This document shows positions 1 to 9,713 of a DNA stretch of 64,000 nucleotides, piece by piece. Under the pieces are notes generated by a model. The model made no database searches. It saw only the letters and a list, made by a program, of their open reading frames with translations, and was not told the DNA's origin. The translations under genes were made by a program, and so were the position numbers. Location of the stretch: assembly GCA_009763385.1 (NCBI GenBank), contig CM019831.1, positions 79,147,845 through 79,211,844 of the forward strand, given 5' to 3'. The stretch is from Coix lacryma-jobi var. lacryma-jobi (Eukaryota > Streptophyta > Magnoliopsida > Poales > Poaceae). The first letter of the stretch is position 1. The number at the start of each line of letters is the position of its first letter.

Positions 1-2780
1 TGTTGATCATGTTCATGACTGTTAGGAATGTTTTAATAGCTCATATGTGTGCTCACATGTTAACCAAATAATTAGTGAAGTGAATTTGTTAATTTGCTGA
101 AATGGCTGCTAGAACAGTTTCTGTTGTGGTAATTAATTCATAATATAAATGATGTTTTCTGTAGATTTGGTCTATACAAAAGTTGTAGATAACTTTCTTA
201 TCTTGCTTGTCCTGAAATTGCATGATTTTAGGCCAAGTGGTTTGGGAGTTATACAGTTTAGAAGTTTGCTGTCAGGTTTCGATTGCTTTCTGTGCAGATC
301 TGAAACAGTGGACTGTTTGGCTAATTTATCTTGTGAATCATGTGTTTATGTTAAAAGAAGAGTTGTAGTAATTTTCATAAGATTTCTAAAATGTCTTGGA
401 TCACTATTTTTGGTGGTATAGAACTTGAGTTACACGTATTTAAAGTTAAGGTTCAGAATCTATCCAAGTCTGGACAGATTTGCTTGTTTGTGTTGTTTGA
501 CCTTGACAACTGCTTAATCAACTTGAGATGATTATAAATAAGTTGTAGAAAACTTAATAAGCTTTCCAACAAGTCTTATATCAAGTCTTTTGGTGTTCTA
601 AATCTCTAATTATGGCTGTTTGAAGGTAGAAGTCATATTCTGTCCAAAGTTTGGACAGAACTGCCTTGCATGTAATGTTTGGTCTTCTTAATGATTGAAT
701 CATGTTTACATAGTAATAGCAAAGTTTTAGATAATTCTATTTTCTTTCTAGAAAGTCTAAGATCACCTTGTTTGGATGTCTATAGCTCCAGTTATGATTA
801 AATTGATTGCTTGTTGTATGTTGTCCAAACTGTGTGCATAAACCCATGATTGCTTGCTATAGTTTGATGTTGCTTATGTGACCTTTGATGCTATATCATG
901 CCTTGATAATAATTAGTTTATGCATTCCATGTTTCTAAATTAGTCAACCCAATATAGTATATAAATATGCTTACATAATATCGGTTAACTAAGGTAGAAG
1001 TTGTATGTGCATGCATGTGTCAAAGTGGGTGATGTATGTAGTCCTAGTTGATTGTTATAGTTAACCTTTCTACATGCCTAATGAACCTTGTTTAACACCT
1101 TAATATAACCATGACCTGCTGAAGTGAGTGCGTTGTGTGTGTGCTAAACTAATAATTAAGCTATGTCTTCTCTTATATAGTTGTCTTGATTGCTTATGTG
1201 AAATAGTTGGCAATGCTTGTGTTGTGTGTCTTATGTTTGCTTCATAAGTGTTTCCTCTGCATTCATACGCTTGCATTGTGCATCTCATTTAGATACGGTA
1301 GATATGCCATGAAGGATGGGCTGGTGAAGCTAAACCTGAAGATGGTGTTTGGTGGACAGTCCCGAAGATGCAGAGCTAAGCAAGTGTCAGAAGTGGAGAT
1401 GCTTGCCAAGCAAGTGTCACTTAACACTAACCTAGTGTTGGTTCCCAGGCAAGCCCGGGAGCATTCTAAGTCTCATACCCATCCTTTTATAAATGCAATT
1501 GAGTTAATATAATGATTGTTGCATTAAGTTATAGGAGTTATGTGAAACCATTGTTGCATTACTTATCCTTACCTTGATTAATTGAGATATACACCCTTGT
1601 TACCCTGCTAGGTCTAGGCTCGACTTATATGCCTAGCCATGCTTAGACCGGTAGAAGTCGGGCAACCTTCATGTTACCCGCGAGCAGTAGGTGGTTACTT
1701 GATCTTTTAGCGGAAAATTGCAAGTATGTGAGATAACTGAGTGTTGTGGATAATGGAGATCGGCAGATTCCTGTAGTGTTGTGCTACAGTATTTCCAGCC
1801 GTGTCGTATGGGGAAAAACAGTATCATGCTAAGACGGCCCTCTTGTCATGTTCAACGCATGCCCCACATTTAGCTGGAAGGATAACTCGTTCCGACCATG
1901 AAGCCGCTCATTGTTCTAGGCCGGCTCTCGAACCCCACGCATCTTCCGAAGCCACGAAGGGGGTATTGGGACGCGGGGGCGCGAAGAGTAAGACCCGGCA
2001 GATGGTGGTTAAGTCCAATTTCTTGGCAGTCGGGCTTGCCTCCGGGTATGTTGGTGGCAGTCGAGTCTGCGGCTTCCTGGAACAATGTTATGGTTATCTG
2101 TAGCTCACTTTGGCCGGTGAGTGTGGTTTGTGTGGGGAATAAAATCACTAGCTAGTTAGGAATCGATTATAATCACCATCGCTCCTAGACAGTGAGCACT
2201 TGACTTGAACACCGCTCTGTCTTGATACTGAATGTAAGGAACACGTGACAGTTATCGTGGCACTGTTGGCAATTGCTAGTTGATCTGTTTGTTATTACTT
2301 TGTGGTGATTGCTTAATCACTACTAATGATTGTTATAGAACAGGTGCTAATCTAGTTGAGTAGGTTAATTATCTATCTAAAACCTACAGCTAGTAAGTAA
2401 AAGAGAATACTACTTTATTACTTATGCTTTTATGCAAAACTGTGTGTCATACCAGCTCCACTCTTATATTAGCCTTGCATACTCCTTGGTGTCACTTTAT
2501 TTCTAGTTCATGACGGGTAAGTCTAGCTAAGTACATTCGAGTACTCAGGGTTTATCCCACCTTGTTGCAGGTGAAGGTTAGGCCTGCTGAGAGGTGATGG
2601 CCAGTGCCGGTGGGCTCAGCAGTTCCATACTTCTTCTCTTATGCTGTTGTTGGAGGATGTCACTCGAGCTAGCAAAGTATTTCAACTTATGTTATGGTAT
2701 TCATTTCAAAGCTATGTTGTTCTTCTAAATTAAGTGGAACCCAACTTGTATCTTTATTTGGAAACTCTGTTGTAATATTA
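1..2780 (+). mobile_element. Tekay/Del-like gypsy LTR sequence (partial, no coding)
   Basis: Long AT-rich stretch without convincing coding capacity. Around 2500-2640 it has a block (a gagtactcagggttta motif, then a ttgcaggtgaagg motif and a gtgccggtgggc motif) that I associate with LTRs of grass Tekay/Del chromoviruses; that is memory-based family knowledge, not a search. The part at 1620-2150 (GC-richer, ending near a cluster of short overlapping frames) has the same LTR-like character. The left end lies outside the window and no TG...CA boundary or primer-binding site was found, so it could be a solo LTR, a truncated LTR or LTR plus leader. The right limit is set only by the change in character at about 2780. 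The short frames at 1207, 1801 and 1898 have no recognisable domain and are treated as noise. Confidence 0.45.
181..860. repeat. Four imperfect tandem repeats of about 180 bp
   Basis: Units begin at 181, 361, 541 and 723, each with an agttgtaga-type motif, followed by an ataagctttccaa-like stretch, a 'gtcttgtatcac'-like stretch, a 'ctatagctcgagttatg'-like stretch and, near the unit end, a 'tttggacaga' motif. Spacing is 180, 180 and 182 bp. Units are strongly diverged (first and fourth weakest). Confidence 0.6.
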
Positions 2781-2953
2781 TTTCCACTGCAAAGCTCCGT
2801 GGACATGATTTGTATTTGCTTGACCATGCGATCTTGGCTGAGGTGTTGAAAAAGTTTGACATCCCTCAGGATTTCATGGACTATTGGGTTTATATGGGCT
2901 CAAGTGTGCTAATTCAGCTGCTCCGGCAGAGGTTTCTGGACTTGTGCTCTTAA
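2780..2953 (+). other. Unassigned open frame next to a TE junction
   Basis: One + frame stays open from about 2780 to a TAA at 2951-2953 and reads like a globular protein (it contains LLDHAILAEVL, then FDIPQDFMDYWVYMG). I do not recognise the family. It sits between LTR-like sequence and the Athila RT fragment, so it may be an inserted or captured piece, or chance. No ATG, splice context or promoter supports it as a gene. Confidence 0.2.
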
Positions 2954-2955
2954 AA

Positions 2956-3186
2956 ATTAGATGGTTCTATTACAACTTCCCGCTACCTTTCATAGATGAA
3001 ATGTTAGAATGGTTAGCAAAATACTCTTTCTTCTGTTTTCTAGATGGATACTCTGGATATCACCAAATCCCAATCCACCCAGATGATCAAAGCAAAACCA
3101 CCTTTACATGTCCATACGGAACTTATGCTTATTGCTGAATGTCTTTTGGATTATGTAATGCACCTGCTTCTTTTCAAAGATGTATG
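2956..3186 (+). pseudogene. A1: Athila-type Ty3/gypsy reverse transcriptase, N-terminal fragment
   Basis: Encodes the middle of a gypsy RT: a PLPFIDEMLE stretch, then FCFLDGYSGYHQIPIHP and KTTFTCPYGTYAY, then MSFGLCNAPASFQRCM up to 3186. This order (fingers, the FLDGYSG block holding the first catalytic Asp, then the FGLCNAPA block) is typical of Athila elements. A TGA at 3136-3138 interrupts the frame just before MSFGL, so it is not translatable. The gag, protease and start of RT are absent to the left. The frame continues exactly at 13516-13520 after the S1 insertion: removing S1 and one GTATG copy leaves the codons for QRCMMSIF contiguous. Confidence 0.9.
3182..3186. repeat. Left target-site duplication of S1 (GTATG)
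   Basis: GTATG directly precedes the TGAAGGACC LTR start; the same five bases follow the LTR end at 13516-13520. Confidence 0.95.
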
Positions 3187-3599
3187 TGAAGGACCGAGAA
3201 TGCAATAGCAAGGCGACCAGAGGGGGGTGAATGGGAGCTCAAAAATTTCTCTCAAACCTTTGGCCTTTTGTCCCCAAAATCAACCCCCAAAGCTTCGATC
3301 GAAACCGTGATGCCCACGACCCTTGGAAGAAGGTGGATGATCCCTAGGATCACAGCGAGGCACCACAAAACGATAGCAAGCCAAACGGCAAAAGCACCGG
3401 TACAAGTTCGACCCCTAAAACCTAGTCCCAAACGTAGATTGAAGCCTACGTCGAGAAATCCCTAAACACCGATGCTAACAAGTAGCAAAGATACCTAGAG
3501 AGGTTCCTAGGTGAACAATAGGGCCAATCGAGAAGTCCGGAAACCAAGCGAAGAAGCCGGGGGAGCAAATGCACTAAACCGCAACACACAGCCAAATCC

Positions 3600-3862
3600 C
3601 GGATTGTCCGGTCCTGAGGTCCGGACTGTCCGCCCCAACTGTGGACTGTCCGCGAGGGGATGGCGGACTGTTCGCCGATCAAAAGTGCGAAAATGCACTG
3701 CTGCTAAAGTTCCCTGGACCCTTCCCGGACTGTCCGCAACTTTACACTGCGGACTGTCCGCTGGTGTAAAAACAGTAACCCGTCCGAAGAACACAGCCAC
3801 TGATCCGGCTCGTCCCCGATGCGCGGACTGTCCGCCGGTCAAACCGCGGACTGTCCGCGACC
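3600..3862. repeat. Cluster of GGACTGTCC palindromes in the S1 left LTR
   Basis: About eight exact or near copies of CGGACTGTCCGC, an odd palindrome (GGAC-T-GTCC), spaced about 20-60 bp apart. The same cluster lies at the equivalent place in the right LTR, in S3 and in S4. Confidence 0.9.
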
Positions 3863-4644
3863 TCACAGTGAAGGCAATTTCGGTCGCCCTTCACACACAA
3901 CCTCCCGAATCCGAATCAAATCACAATCCCACGTTCCCAAACTTGGAGAAGATGATCATGAGGTAGTTAGGAGACTATCCCCAAGAAATCATCCACTCAA
4001 ATCGATTCAATCAACGGGAAATCGAAGGGGAAGGTGTATGAACCGAAAAAGCACCACAAAAACGAAATCGACCCGATCTACTTGTTCGTGAGGAGTTAGA
4101 TGAATTCCTTCGGTGGAAATGATCTCCTCACTATAAAGAACAAGTTGATTAAAGTGGAATTCGAAAAGATGCAGTAGGGAGGGAGATCGAGTGACGGGAA
4201 AAACGCGGAGAAACGAAGAACACAAACCAAAACGCGAATCAACACATCGATCTGCAACCGTGTGGCTACCACATGCTACAACAGTGAGATTATGGTCTCA
4301 CTTCCTCAAAATCTCCAGTACACAGAGGTATGGTTCTCTGCGGATCTCAGTTGCTACAGCAGGGGATTGGGAGAGCAGAAAAACCTAGAAGGCAAAGAGC
4401 AAATGACTGAGATAGGATGGGAGGTGGGTGTCTCCCTCTACTTCTCCTAATTCTATTTCCCACTCTACCCCTAACTAATTACAGAGCGAGCCAGCTAAAC
4501 CCTAGGGTTATTCTGGACCAACTCAAGATAGTGGTGATCCGATGGCCACGCCCGCACAACTGGTAGCGTTGCCTCGACGCAACCACACCGATTGCCGCCA
4601 CGTGCCGCCACCGCTCTGCACGTCCTTTTCCCAGACTTCGCCCT

Positions 4645-4905
4645 CGGTTTTGTGGCCCAAACCGGGAAACCAGCCTTCATGACCAACCCCCAGTTTTGAG
4701 GCCCAAACCGGGAAACCAGCCGTCCAACGCCTGAGTTTTGTGGCCCAAACTCGGAAACCCGCAGCACCCAGGTTTTAAGGCCCAAACCTGGAAACCGTCC
4801 TCAGCCCGAGTTTTGTGGCCCAAACTCGGAAACCATCAGCGCCCAGGTTTTGAGGCCCAAACCTGGAAACCATCCACTCGGTGGTTTTTCTTTGGCTCAA
4901 CCACC
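4645..4905 (-). repeat. Array of seven short hairpins with changing stems (S1 left LTR)
   Basis: Each unit is a 6-9 bp inverted repeat around a loop core of tgtggccc or tgaggccc: 4645-4664 (CGGTTT/AAACCG), 4691-4710 (CAGTTT with AAACCG, mismatched here but matched in the other LTR), 4731-4753 (GAGTTT/AAACTC), 4768-4791 (CCAGGTTT/AAACCTGG), 4806-4829 (CCGAGTTT/AAACTCGG), 4843-4866 (CCAGGTTT/AAACCTGG) and 4880-4905 (GGTGGTT/AACCACC). Stems differ between units but stay self-complementary. Confidence 0.85.
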
Positions 4906-5255
4906 AAACCGAGCCGCCGAGGGGATGCACCGCCCATGCACTCCGTCCACCGACACGTGTCCCCAGGTCCTCGACCCAGGCAACACCGTGCCCACAAGTC
5001 TTCACTCATCGCTGTCCCAGGCTGCCAGCCACCACATCTGATCCTCGGGCCACCGGTCCCTTAGTCCAAGCCTCACGTCCGCCCTTCGCCACTCTCGGTC
5101 CATCGGCACGGCACGTCTCTACTTGACCTTCACCTTGCCTTTGATCACTGTATCCGTGCTCGACACCTGCACAACACAAGCCAAAGAACATGCACATTAT
5201 CCCAGTTGACAATCACTCTTCACTCAGAGACTCGACATACACCCATGTATCCGCA

Positions 5256-5267
5256 ATCTCCCCCTTG
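5256..5267 (-). other. S1 polypurine tract
   Basis: On the - strand, a tcaagggggagat run ends directly at the LTR start; this is the usual site for second-strand priming. The same tract flanks the S2 (28584) and S3 (57719) LTRs. Confidence 0.85.
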
Positions 5268-5399
5268 ATGAGTGCATTGTCAACTACCAACCCAAATCAT
5301 AATCGAATAGAGGAGGGAAGGAAGAAGGAGAGAGAACTCAACCAACTGACCCAAAAGCATATCAAAGCCGAAGAAGGTCAAGTGGAAAGAGCAAAACAA

Positions 5400-5683
5400 C
5401 TTGGTTCCCAAAGACATGGGCAACGGCTCGACGCAACCAAGCAAAGCAAAGCTAGCCCTCAAGAAGAGGTAGAACAGGCTCAACACCGCTAGCGTGAAAA
5501 CTTGATACCAATTGAAGAATCAACTGAAATTCAAGCAAAGTAGAGCTAGCCCTCAAGAAGAGGCAGAACGGGCTCAACACCGCCAACGAGGAAGCTCGAT
5601 ACCAACTGAAGAAGGCTAGATATCAGCTGAAAAGCAAAGGTGCTAGTTCCTCAAGAAAGAGGCAAAGGCTCAACACAACTAGC
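5400..5683 (-). repeat. Second hairpin array in the S1 3' spacer
   Basis: Four modules share a core (ctcaagaagaggcagaac then ggctcaacac, or a related cccaaagacatggg then ggctcgacgc core) but have different outer stems: 5400-5441 CTTGGTT/AACCAAG, 5451-5493 GCTAGC/GCTAGC, 5545-5586 GCTAGC/gccaac (decayed) and 5642-5683 GCTAGTT/AACTAGC. Confidence 0.8.
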
Positions 5684-6932
5684 TACCAAAAATGCTCTGA
5701 ATCAACTGTTACTAGCTCGAAAACTCAGCAGCAAGCAAACTCCCCCTCGAATGGTGCACACAACCAGGAAATCTCCCCCTTAGTTCCACTCGGAAGGTAC
5801 ATGATTTATCAATATTTTTCCTCCTTAGTTGAACACAGAAGGAACTCATGATTTGTCAATATTTTCTCCCCCTTAGTTGAAAATGCACCATCAAGCAAGT
5901 TTCTCCCCCTTTACAGAAGAACTCCCCCTTCCAAAATGCATGAGTCAAAATGCAAGTTAGCAGCTTCAGGAATATAGTCGATAGAATGAGAAGATGCTCG
6001 ACAGAGTGCTGATCCGATGACTCATAAAATGCACAGAATGCTAGCAAAGGCTTAAACTGATCACCAAATACGAAATATGAACATGCGAGCAAAGCGAGCA
6101 GTTTTTAGCCAAAAAGGTATTCACCATCAAAATAGCACCAAACATGTATAGACAGGAAGTCAAACAAGTGCTAAACATGTATACAAGGTGAACTACCCCT
6201 ATCATCATGCTATAGAATGAAACATAGACTTGTGTATCCAAATTTTATCGGAGTTGCAGCGGTTAAAATACACAAGTTCAAATTTTAGCATGTGATTGCG
6301 AGAGGTTGAAAGCTTGTCAATGCCTAGCTTTTCAACTGTGCGAAGCCTATGCAGAAGCAATCAGAAGCTTAAAGCAACAGTTTCGGTCATACACTACATA
6401 GCTCAAGTTTAACTCAAAGTGCAATGAGAAACAGTCTCGAAACTGTGATGTGCTGACAAGCAGTCCCGTCTCGATCTTTCCAATTCACTTAACTTCGGTC
6501 AAATTTTATCTCAGAATATGAACATACCAAGCAAGTGAATGACTCAGAACTAGAGACATAGCAACCTAGCATATATGAAAAGCACAAGTAATTCTACACA
6601 TCCTACACATGCTAGTTGCATATCTCAATGGTGAACAGTTTCAAGTTTTATGTTCATTAAGCAAGTTCACCATTCAAAAATAGCTCAGCTCACAACATTC
6701 ATTAGTGATCAGAAAGAGCACAAGCTACAAGCATCATCATAAAGCATCGTAGCAGATACTAGACAGAGCATAGTCACATTCTAAGGATTATATTCATGAA
6801 GCTCTGAATGTAAATATGCAAGATGAGATTCAAAGGTGCATGAAGAAATGCAAAAACTAACCTAACCGAAAAGATACCAAGTGAAGATCAAAAAGTCAGT
6901 TAATGATACACAAACCAAAATGTTTCCCCCAT

Positions 6933-9713
6933 CTAAAAAGGGAAACACACAACAAGCTCACCTCTCAACCTAGCAAAAGTTGATTGGTCTAGAGGCTTGG
7001 TGAAAATATCAGCCAACTGATGATGAGTATCGACATGGCGAAGGTCGATATCACCCTTCTCATAGTGGTCTCGCAGAAAATGAAAGCGCACATCAATGTG
7101 TTTGGTCTTAGAGTGCAGCACGGGGTTCTTAGCAATGCTAATAGCACTCGTGCTATCACAAAGAAAAGGAACACGAGAAAAGCTCAGAGCAAAATCACGC
7201 AAACTGTCCATCATCCAAAGCAACTGGGAACAGCAGCTAGCCGCAACAACATACTCAGCCTCCGTGGTAGACTGGGCCACACTAGACTGCTTGCGAGAAA
7301 ACCATGATACAAGAGAAGAACCAATAAACTGGCAAGTCCCGGAAGTGGACTTGCGATCAATACGGCAACCAGCAAAATCGGCATCAGAAAAACCGCAAAG
7401 GGAGAGAGTGGAGGAAGCAGAATACCAAATCCCAAATTCTGGAGTGAAGCATAAGTACCTCATAATGCGCTTGACCACCTGACGGTGAGAAGTGCGCGAC
7501 GACGACTGAAATCGTGCGCACAGACACACCACGAACTGGATGTCCGGGTGTGTCACCGTTAGGTACAGCAGCGACCCGATCGTACTCCGATACTCCTTCT
7601 GGTCCACAACTTCTCCATCCACATCCGCATCCAGGGCCACCGTGGTCGGCATGGGTGTTGGAAGAGGCTTGGCCTCACCCATGTTGAACTTCTTCAGGAT
7701 GTCCTTGGTGTACTTGCCCTGATGCACAAACGTCCCCTCTCGGGATTGCTTGATTTGCATCCCGAGGAAAAACGTCAACTCTCCCATCATGCTCATCTCA
7801 AACTCCCTGCTCATAGTGTCTGCAAACTAGGCAACCAAAGCGTGAGAAGAACCACCGAAAATGTTATCATCCACGTAAATCTAGACCAAGAGAGTATCAT
7901 TGCCTTGCTTGAGGAGAAAGAGCGTTTTATCCACACATCCCATTTTAAAACCCTTAGCAAGCAAAACGGTTTTCAACCTATCATACCAGGCTCTAGGGGC
8001 TTGTTTCAAACCATATAAAGCTTTGTGAAGTTTAAACACATGGTTTGGAAACTTGGGATTTTTGAAACCGGGGGGTTGTCTCACATACACTTCCTCTTCT
8101 ATGTAGCCATTTAAGAAGGCACTCTTGACATCCATTTGAAAAAGTTTAAACACTTTGGATGCAGCAAAAGCCAAGAGTATCCTGATTGCCTCCAAACGAG
8201 CTACAGGAGCAAAAGTCTCCTCATAGTCTATACCCTCCTTCTGACTATACCCCTGGGCTACTAGTCTGGCCTTGTTATTCACAACATGGCCATCCTCTCC
8301 TTGTTTGTTTTTGAAAACCCATTTTGTCCCAATAGGATGACACTCAGGAGGAGGTGGAACCAAAACCCAAACCTGATTTCTTTCAAAATTTGCTAACTCC
8401 TCATGCATGGCATTGACCCAATCTGGATTAGATAAAGCGTGTCCAACATCTCGGGGTTCAAAATCAGCAACAAATGCAGAATGAGCAAAGTGAGAGATTT
8501 GTTGTGAACTAGACAGAGTGACACGTTCACCGATGCTGCCGATCATTTGTTGAGGCGGGTGCTGACGTTGAATGTGTCGTGGCGCCTCCTGAGCAGAAGT
8601 GATCCCCCCCTCAACAGCAGCTGGTGCCTCCCCGGGTACAAAAGGTACCGCTCGGGGTGGCGGATCCCACGGCCCCCAAGTCGAAGAATAGGGATCGGGG
8701 CCGTGAGTCGTAGTAGAAGCCGCTCTTTGCGGCACAACAGATGGAGGTGGTGCTGGGTCATCCATCCCTTCAGCACCCCTCATCCTCATCATCAAAAAGA
8801 GGCTCGCCAACCTCATGATCACCTGCACGCTCAAAACGAGAAGAAGGACAAACCATGGTCTCGTCGAAGGTGACATCGGATGTCTCCATGACTCGGTTAA
8901 TATCAAGGTTAAGTACACGATATGCACGAGTATGAGTGCCATAACCCAAAAATACACCGTCAGAAGAATGAGACTCAAACTTATCCAAGTTGCCCTTTTC
9001 AGTATAAAACAATGGCAACCGAAAACTCTAAAATAACTCACTTTGGGTTGTTTTCCAAAAGGCAACTCATAAGAAGTCTTTTTCAAGAAAGCTCGGAGAA
9101 AAATGCGATTGTAAATGTAGCATGCAGTGCTCATAGCTTCGGCCCAATATCGCCTAGGAGTCCTATGCTCATCGAGCATCGTCCTGGCCATCTCTACAAG
9201 GGTCTGATTCTTCCTCTCTACAACACCATTCTGTGGCGGTGTGTAAGGGGAAGAAAACTGATGCTCTAAACCCAAAGAGTTACAAAACTTCTCAAAATCC
9301 GAATTCTTGAATTCGGAACCATTATCACTTCTAATAGCTCGCATTGAGTTCAAAGGGAACTCATTCTGAAGACGCAAAATCAGATTGCGAGCAAAAGAGA
9401 AAGTCTCAGTTTTCTCAGCTAAAAAGAAAACCCACGAATATCTCAAAAAGTCATCAACAACAACAAGCATATACCACTTCCCCCCAACCGAGCTCACCCG
9501 AGCCGGACCAACAAGGTCCATGTGCAAAAGCTCTCCAGGGTGCTTAGTCATGACCTGAGTCACTGGATGGTGGGGAGCGGCTACAATCTTCCCATGTCTA
9601 CAAGAATGGCAAACAAGATCCTTCTCCATAGACAACTTGGGCAATCCTCGGATTAGGCCAAGTGAACTAAGCCTACCAAGCAAGTCGAAGCTCAGGTGAC
9701 CAAGTCTCCTATG
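6933..9713 (-). pseudogene. S1 pol: GAG-pre-integrase, integrase, RT and RNase H (broken)
   Basis: Continues the gag-protease frame after a stop. In order: pre-integrase zinc-finger region (RRLGHL ... CHSCRHGK), integrase core with the DDE residues visible (LLHMDLVGP, RSDNGSEF, NGVVERKNQ), a linker, RT (WVFKNKQGEDG, then FQMDVKSAFLNGYIEEEVYV and YGLKQAPRAWYDRL, then the catalytic IYVDD box) and copia RNase H (DADFAGCRIDRKSTSGTCQF, QSTTEAEYV, KHIDVRFHF) ending at 6933. Breaks: TGA at 9714-9716, TAG at 7881-7883 (just before YVDD), TAG at 7827-7829, and two compensating frameshifts near 9005 and 8775, between which the correct reading lies in another - frame (8770-9018). Pol is therefore non-functional although most catalytic residues survive. 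Confidence 0.92.

Larger units (their letters stand above)
3187..5255 (-). repeat. S1 3' LTR (left in window)
   Basis: 2,069 bp, + strand ends TGAAGGACC...GTATCCGCA; pairs with 11445-13515. Contains a cluster of GGACTGTCC palindromes (3600-3862) and a hairpin array (4645-4905). The short frames inside it are coincidental. Confidence 0.95.
5256..6932 (-). other. S1 non-coding 3' spacer
   Basis: About 1.7 kb between the RNase H stop and the 3' LTR with no conserved reading frame. It is rich in short cccctt/gggggag runs near the LTR and carries the second hairpin array (5400-5683). Homologous spacers occur in S2 (28584-30111) and S3 (55940-57719). Long non-coding or env-like 3' spacers are usual in the SIRE lineage; I see no env-like frame here. 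Confidence 0.8.

Noticed and set aside
4645..4905. Regularly spaced short repeats resembling a CRISPR array
   Set aside because: Units are imperfect hairpins inside a plant LTR, spacing and repeat length vary, and there are no cas genes.
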